A program made the translations under genes and the position numbers. Shown here one piece after another: positions 14,520 to 16,487 of a stretch of DNA of 16,487 nucleotides. Origin of the DNA: an uncultured Desulfobacterium sp. (GTDB lineage Bacteria; Desulfobacterota; Desulfobacteria; Desulfobacterales; Desulfobacteraceae); contig CAKZLA010000257.1 in assembly GCA_937124525.1 (NCBI GenBank), positions 1 to 16,487 on the forward strand. Reading direction: 5' to 3'. The notes under the pieces are model-generated. The model was not told where the DNA came from. It did no database searches and saw only the letters and a program-made list of their open reading frames with translations. Each line of letters opens with the position of its first letter. Position 1 is the stretch's first letter.

Positions 14520-16487
14520 ATTTCCCCCTCCAGCAAAGCTTCCACCTTGCTGAGCAATTGATTGTCTTCATACCAGTTGAGCTTGATGGTTTTGGCAGGA
14601 CACTCGGATACACACACACCACAGCCCTGGCACAGGGCCGGATCAATGTAACTCTTTCCCTCCTCATTGATCCGGGGGACAGAAAACGGACAGGATCGCA
14701 CGCAGATAAGGCAGGATGCGCAATGATCAGGATCGACTTCTGCTGTCACCGCCGACAGGGTGAGAAAATCCTGGGAAAGATAGGTGGTGGCCCGGGAGGC
14801 CGCTGCCATTGCCTGGGCAATGGTCTCTGTGATCAGCTTGGGACTGTGGGCCGTTCCACAGATAAACACCCCTTCTGTGGCGGCATCCACCGGCCTTAAT
14901 TTCACATGGGCCTCAATGAAAAACCCTTCTCTGTTACGACCGGTTTTAATGATGGTGGAAAGCTCTTCGGTGTCTGCTGCGGTCACCCCGGCACTCAGGG
15001 CCACAAGATCCGCATCCACGGCAAGTTTTCTTCCCAGCACATGGTCAGAAAAGGTGACCGTGATACCGTCAGGGCCTTTTTCCACCACCGGGGGATCTTG
15101 GGGATCAAAGCGAAAAAAGAGCACCCCTTTTTTCCGGGCCTGGGTGTAGTATTCTTCCAGCATGGAATACATGCGCATATCCCGGTAAAGGATAAACACA
15201 TCAGCATCGGGGTTGAGTTCTTTGATGTGCAGGGCATTTTTTATGGCCCCCTGGCAGCACACCCGGGAACAATTGGGATTTTCCTGGTTCCGTGATCCCA
15301 CACACTGGATCATCACCACCTGTTGCAGATGATCAGCGCCCCTCTCTTCAAGCATTTCCCCCAGTTCCAGCTGGGTCACGATCTCATCGGTGTCGGGGTA
15401 ACCATATTCTGTTGGCACATACTCATTGGCACCGGTGGCCACAATCATGACCCCATGCTCAATTTTACGTTCATACATACCAGGCCCCACCAGAACCTCG
15501 GTGGTGAAATTACCCTTATATCCGGTGAAGTCCACAATCAGGGCCTGTTTAAGCACCTGGATTTTATCATGGGTCTCCACTTTACCGGCAAGTTCCGCCA
15601 CAAATTTGCGGATATCGTTTCCTTCAATGGTGTGATACAATTTATTGCCAAGCCCTCCGAGGACGGCTTCCTTTTCCACCAGCACCACCTCAAATCCCTG
15701 GTCAGCAAGGCCCAGGGCCGATGTCATCCCTGCAATGCCGCCACCAATAACAAGGGCCCTCACCGTCACAGTGATTTTCTTTTCATGGAGGGGGGTCAAC
15801 GTGGCAGCCCGTGCCACAGCCATTTTCACCAGATCCTTGGCCTTTTTAGTGGCTTTTTCAGGTTCATGGAAATGCATCCAGGAGTTCTGGTTACGAATAT
15901 TAGCCATCTCAAAAAGATATTTATTCAGGCCACTTTTTTCCAGGGTATCCATGAAAATACCCTCGTGGGTCTTGGGGGTACACGAGGCCACAACCACCCG
16001 GTTCAGACGATGTTCCTGGATGATCTCCTTCATGATATCCTGGGCATCCTGGGAACAGGTAAACAGATTTTCACCGGTATAAACCACACCGGGCAACTTT
16101 TCTGCGTATTGGGCCACGGCATCCACATCCACAATACCGGCTATGTTGATGCCACATTTACACACAAAAACCCCGATGCGGGGCTCTTCGCCGGTGATGT
16201 CCCTTTCTTCTATCACCTCCACACTGTGGGTGCAGGTATCCCGGGCCGCCACCAGGGCCATGCCTGCGGCACAGGCAGCGCCACTTGCCTCGGTCACCGA
16301 AGAGGGAATATCCTTGGGACCCTGGCAACACCCGGCAAGAAAGACCCCGGCCGTTGGGGTGGCAACCGGTCCCAGCTTGGCATGGAGTTCCGTAAACCAG
16401 CCATCACCATCGGTCTGAACTCCGGCAAGTTTTCCTGTCTCAGCCGACCCCTCTGCCGGTTCAAGGCCTGTGCTGAGAATCACCATG
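14516..16487 (-). CDS. hdrA: HdrA-like heterodisulfide reductase subunit A, tandem form (5' end missing)
   Basis: The last ~656 residues of an HdrA-type iron-sulfur flavoprotein; the frame runs off the window and the Met at 16486 is internal. Visible residues 1-85 are the C-terminal end of one HdrA FAD module (LSTGLEP...AGVFLAGCCQGPKDI). Then a second, complete HdrA begins: an N-terminal domain with CKCG (109-112), CSQD and SCTPKTHEG; the FAD Rossmann motif GGGIAGM (248-254); the unusual cluster site CVGSRNQENPNCSRVCC (395-411); GVFICGTAHSPKLI; and two [4Fe-4S] motifs, CASCLICVRSCP (589-600) and CQGCGVCVSECP (619-630). The whole protein is thus probably over 1000 residues. HdrA is the flavin-based electron-bifurcating core of Hdr complexes. 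HdrB and HdrC do not follow it here. The stop overlaps the mvhD start by four bases. Confidence 0.9.
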   Translation of the reverse strand, partial: MVILSTGLEPAEGSAETGKLAGVQTDGDGWFTELHAKLGPVATPTAGVFLAGCCQGPKDIPSSVTEASGAACAAGMALVAARDTCTHSVEVIEERDITGEEPRIGVFVCKCGINIAGIVDVDAVAQYAEKLPGVVYTGENLFTCSQDAQDIMKEIIQEHRLNRVVVASCTPKTHEGIFMDTLEKSGLNKYLFEMANIRNQNSWMHFHEPEKATKKAKDLVKMAVARAATLTPLHEKKITVTVRALVIGGGIAGMTSALGLADQGFEVVLVEKEAVLGGLGNKLYHTIEGNDIRKFVAELAGKVETHDKIQVLKQALIVDFTGYKGNFTTEVLVGPGMYERKIEHGVMIVATGANEYVPTEYGYPDTDEIVTQLELGEMLEERGADHLQQVVMIQCVGSRNQENPNCSRVCCQGAIKNALHIKELNPDADVFILYRDMRMYSMLEEYYTQARKKGVLFFRFDPQDPPVVEKGPDGITVTFSDHVLGRKLAVDADLVALSAGVTAADTEELSTIIKTGRNREGFFIEAHVKLRPVDAATEGVFICGTAHSPKLITETIAQAMAAASRATTYLSQDFLTLSAVTAEVDPDHCASCLICVRSCPFSVPRINEEGKSYIDPALCQGCGVCVSECPAKTIKLNWYEDNQLLSKVEALLEGEI

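Overview
The window looks like a chromosomal piece of a sulfate-reducing deltaproteobacterium, most likely Desulfobacterales/Desulfobacteraceae. This is inferred from gene content: an HdrA/MvhD/MetV/MetF methyl-branch cluster, a UGA read as selenocysteine, a pyrrolysine-free MttB-family methyltransferase beside a BCCT transporter, and sigma-54 control. No rRNA or tRNA gene and no complete insertion sequence was seen, so the placement rests on protein families only.

Layout. (a) 1-1255, plus strand: the C-terminal half of a family-5 (peptide/nickel type) ABC substrate-binding protein, a hairpin terminator, and a small four-helix membrane protein of the YvlD / phage-holin-like family. (b) 1322-2047, minus: an unrecognised putative lipoprotein. 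(c) 2276-7277, minus: a quaternary-amine module made of a sigma-54 activator with a PAS domain, a BCCT transporter and an MttB-family methyltransferase. A good -24/-12 promoter and two matching palindromes 33 bp apart lie between the activator and the transporter. (d) 7597-8778, minus: a GltD-like flavoprotein that appears to lack its NADPH-binding domain. (e) 9133-10353, plus: a divergent isocitrate/isopropylmalate dehydrogenase-family protein, convergent with (f) 10499-11776, minus: an outer-membrane porin. (g) 12330-16487, minus: hdrA (cut by the window edge), mvhD, metV and metF, ending in a strong terminator. A 128-bp MITE-like element lies between metF and that terminator.

How the genes fit together (inference). 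A betaine-like compound would enter through the BCCT carrier. The MttB homologue would move a methyl group to a corrinoid protein, and a second methyltransferase (neither is in this window) would pass it to tetrahydrofolate. MetF/MetV would oxidise methyl-THF to methylene-THF, and HdrA/MvhD would handle the electrons, feeding the oxidative Wood-Ljungdahl branch. The two modules could equally serve methyl groups from other sources.

The most notable points are these. MvhD is a selenoprotein: its true start overlaps the hdrA stop, an in-frame UGA is codon 17 at a conserved cysteine position, and a SECIS-like hairpin follows. The paired palindromes and sigma-54 promoter form a compact candidate regulatory circuit. 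The MITE has perfect 13-bp ends and a 5-bp target duplication. Two enzymes carry unusual losses: the GltD-like protein its NADPH domain, and the IDH-like protein its usual cofactor loop.
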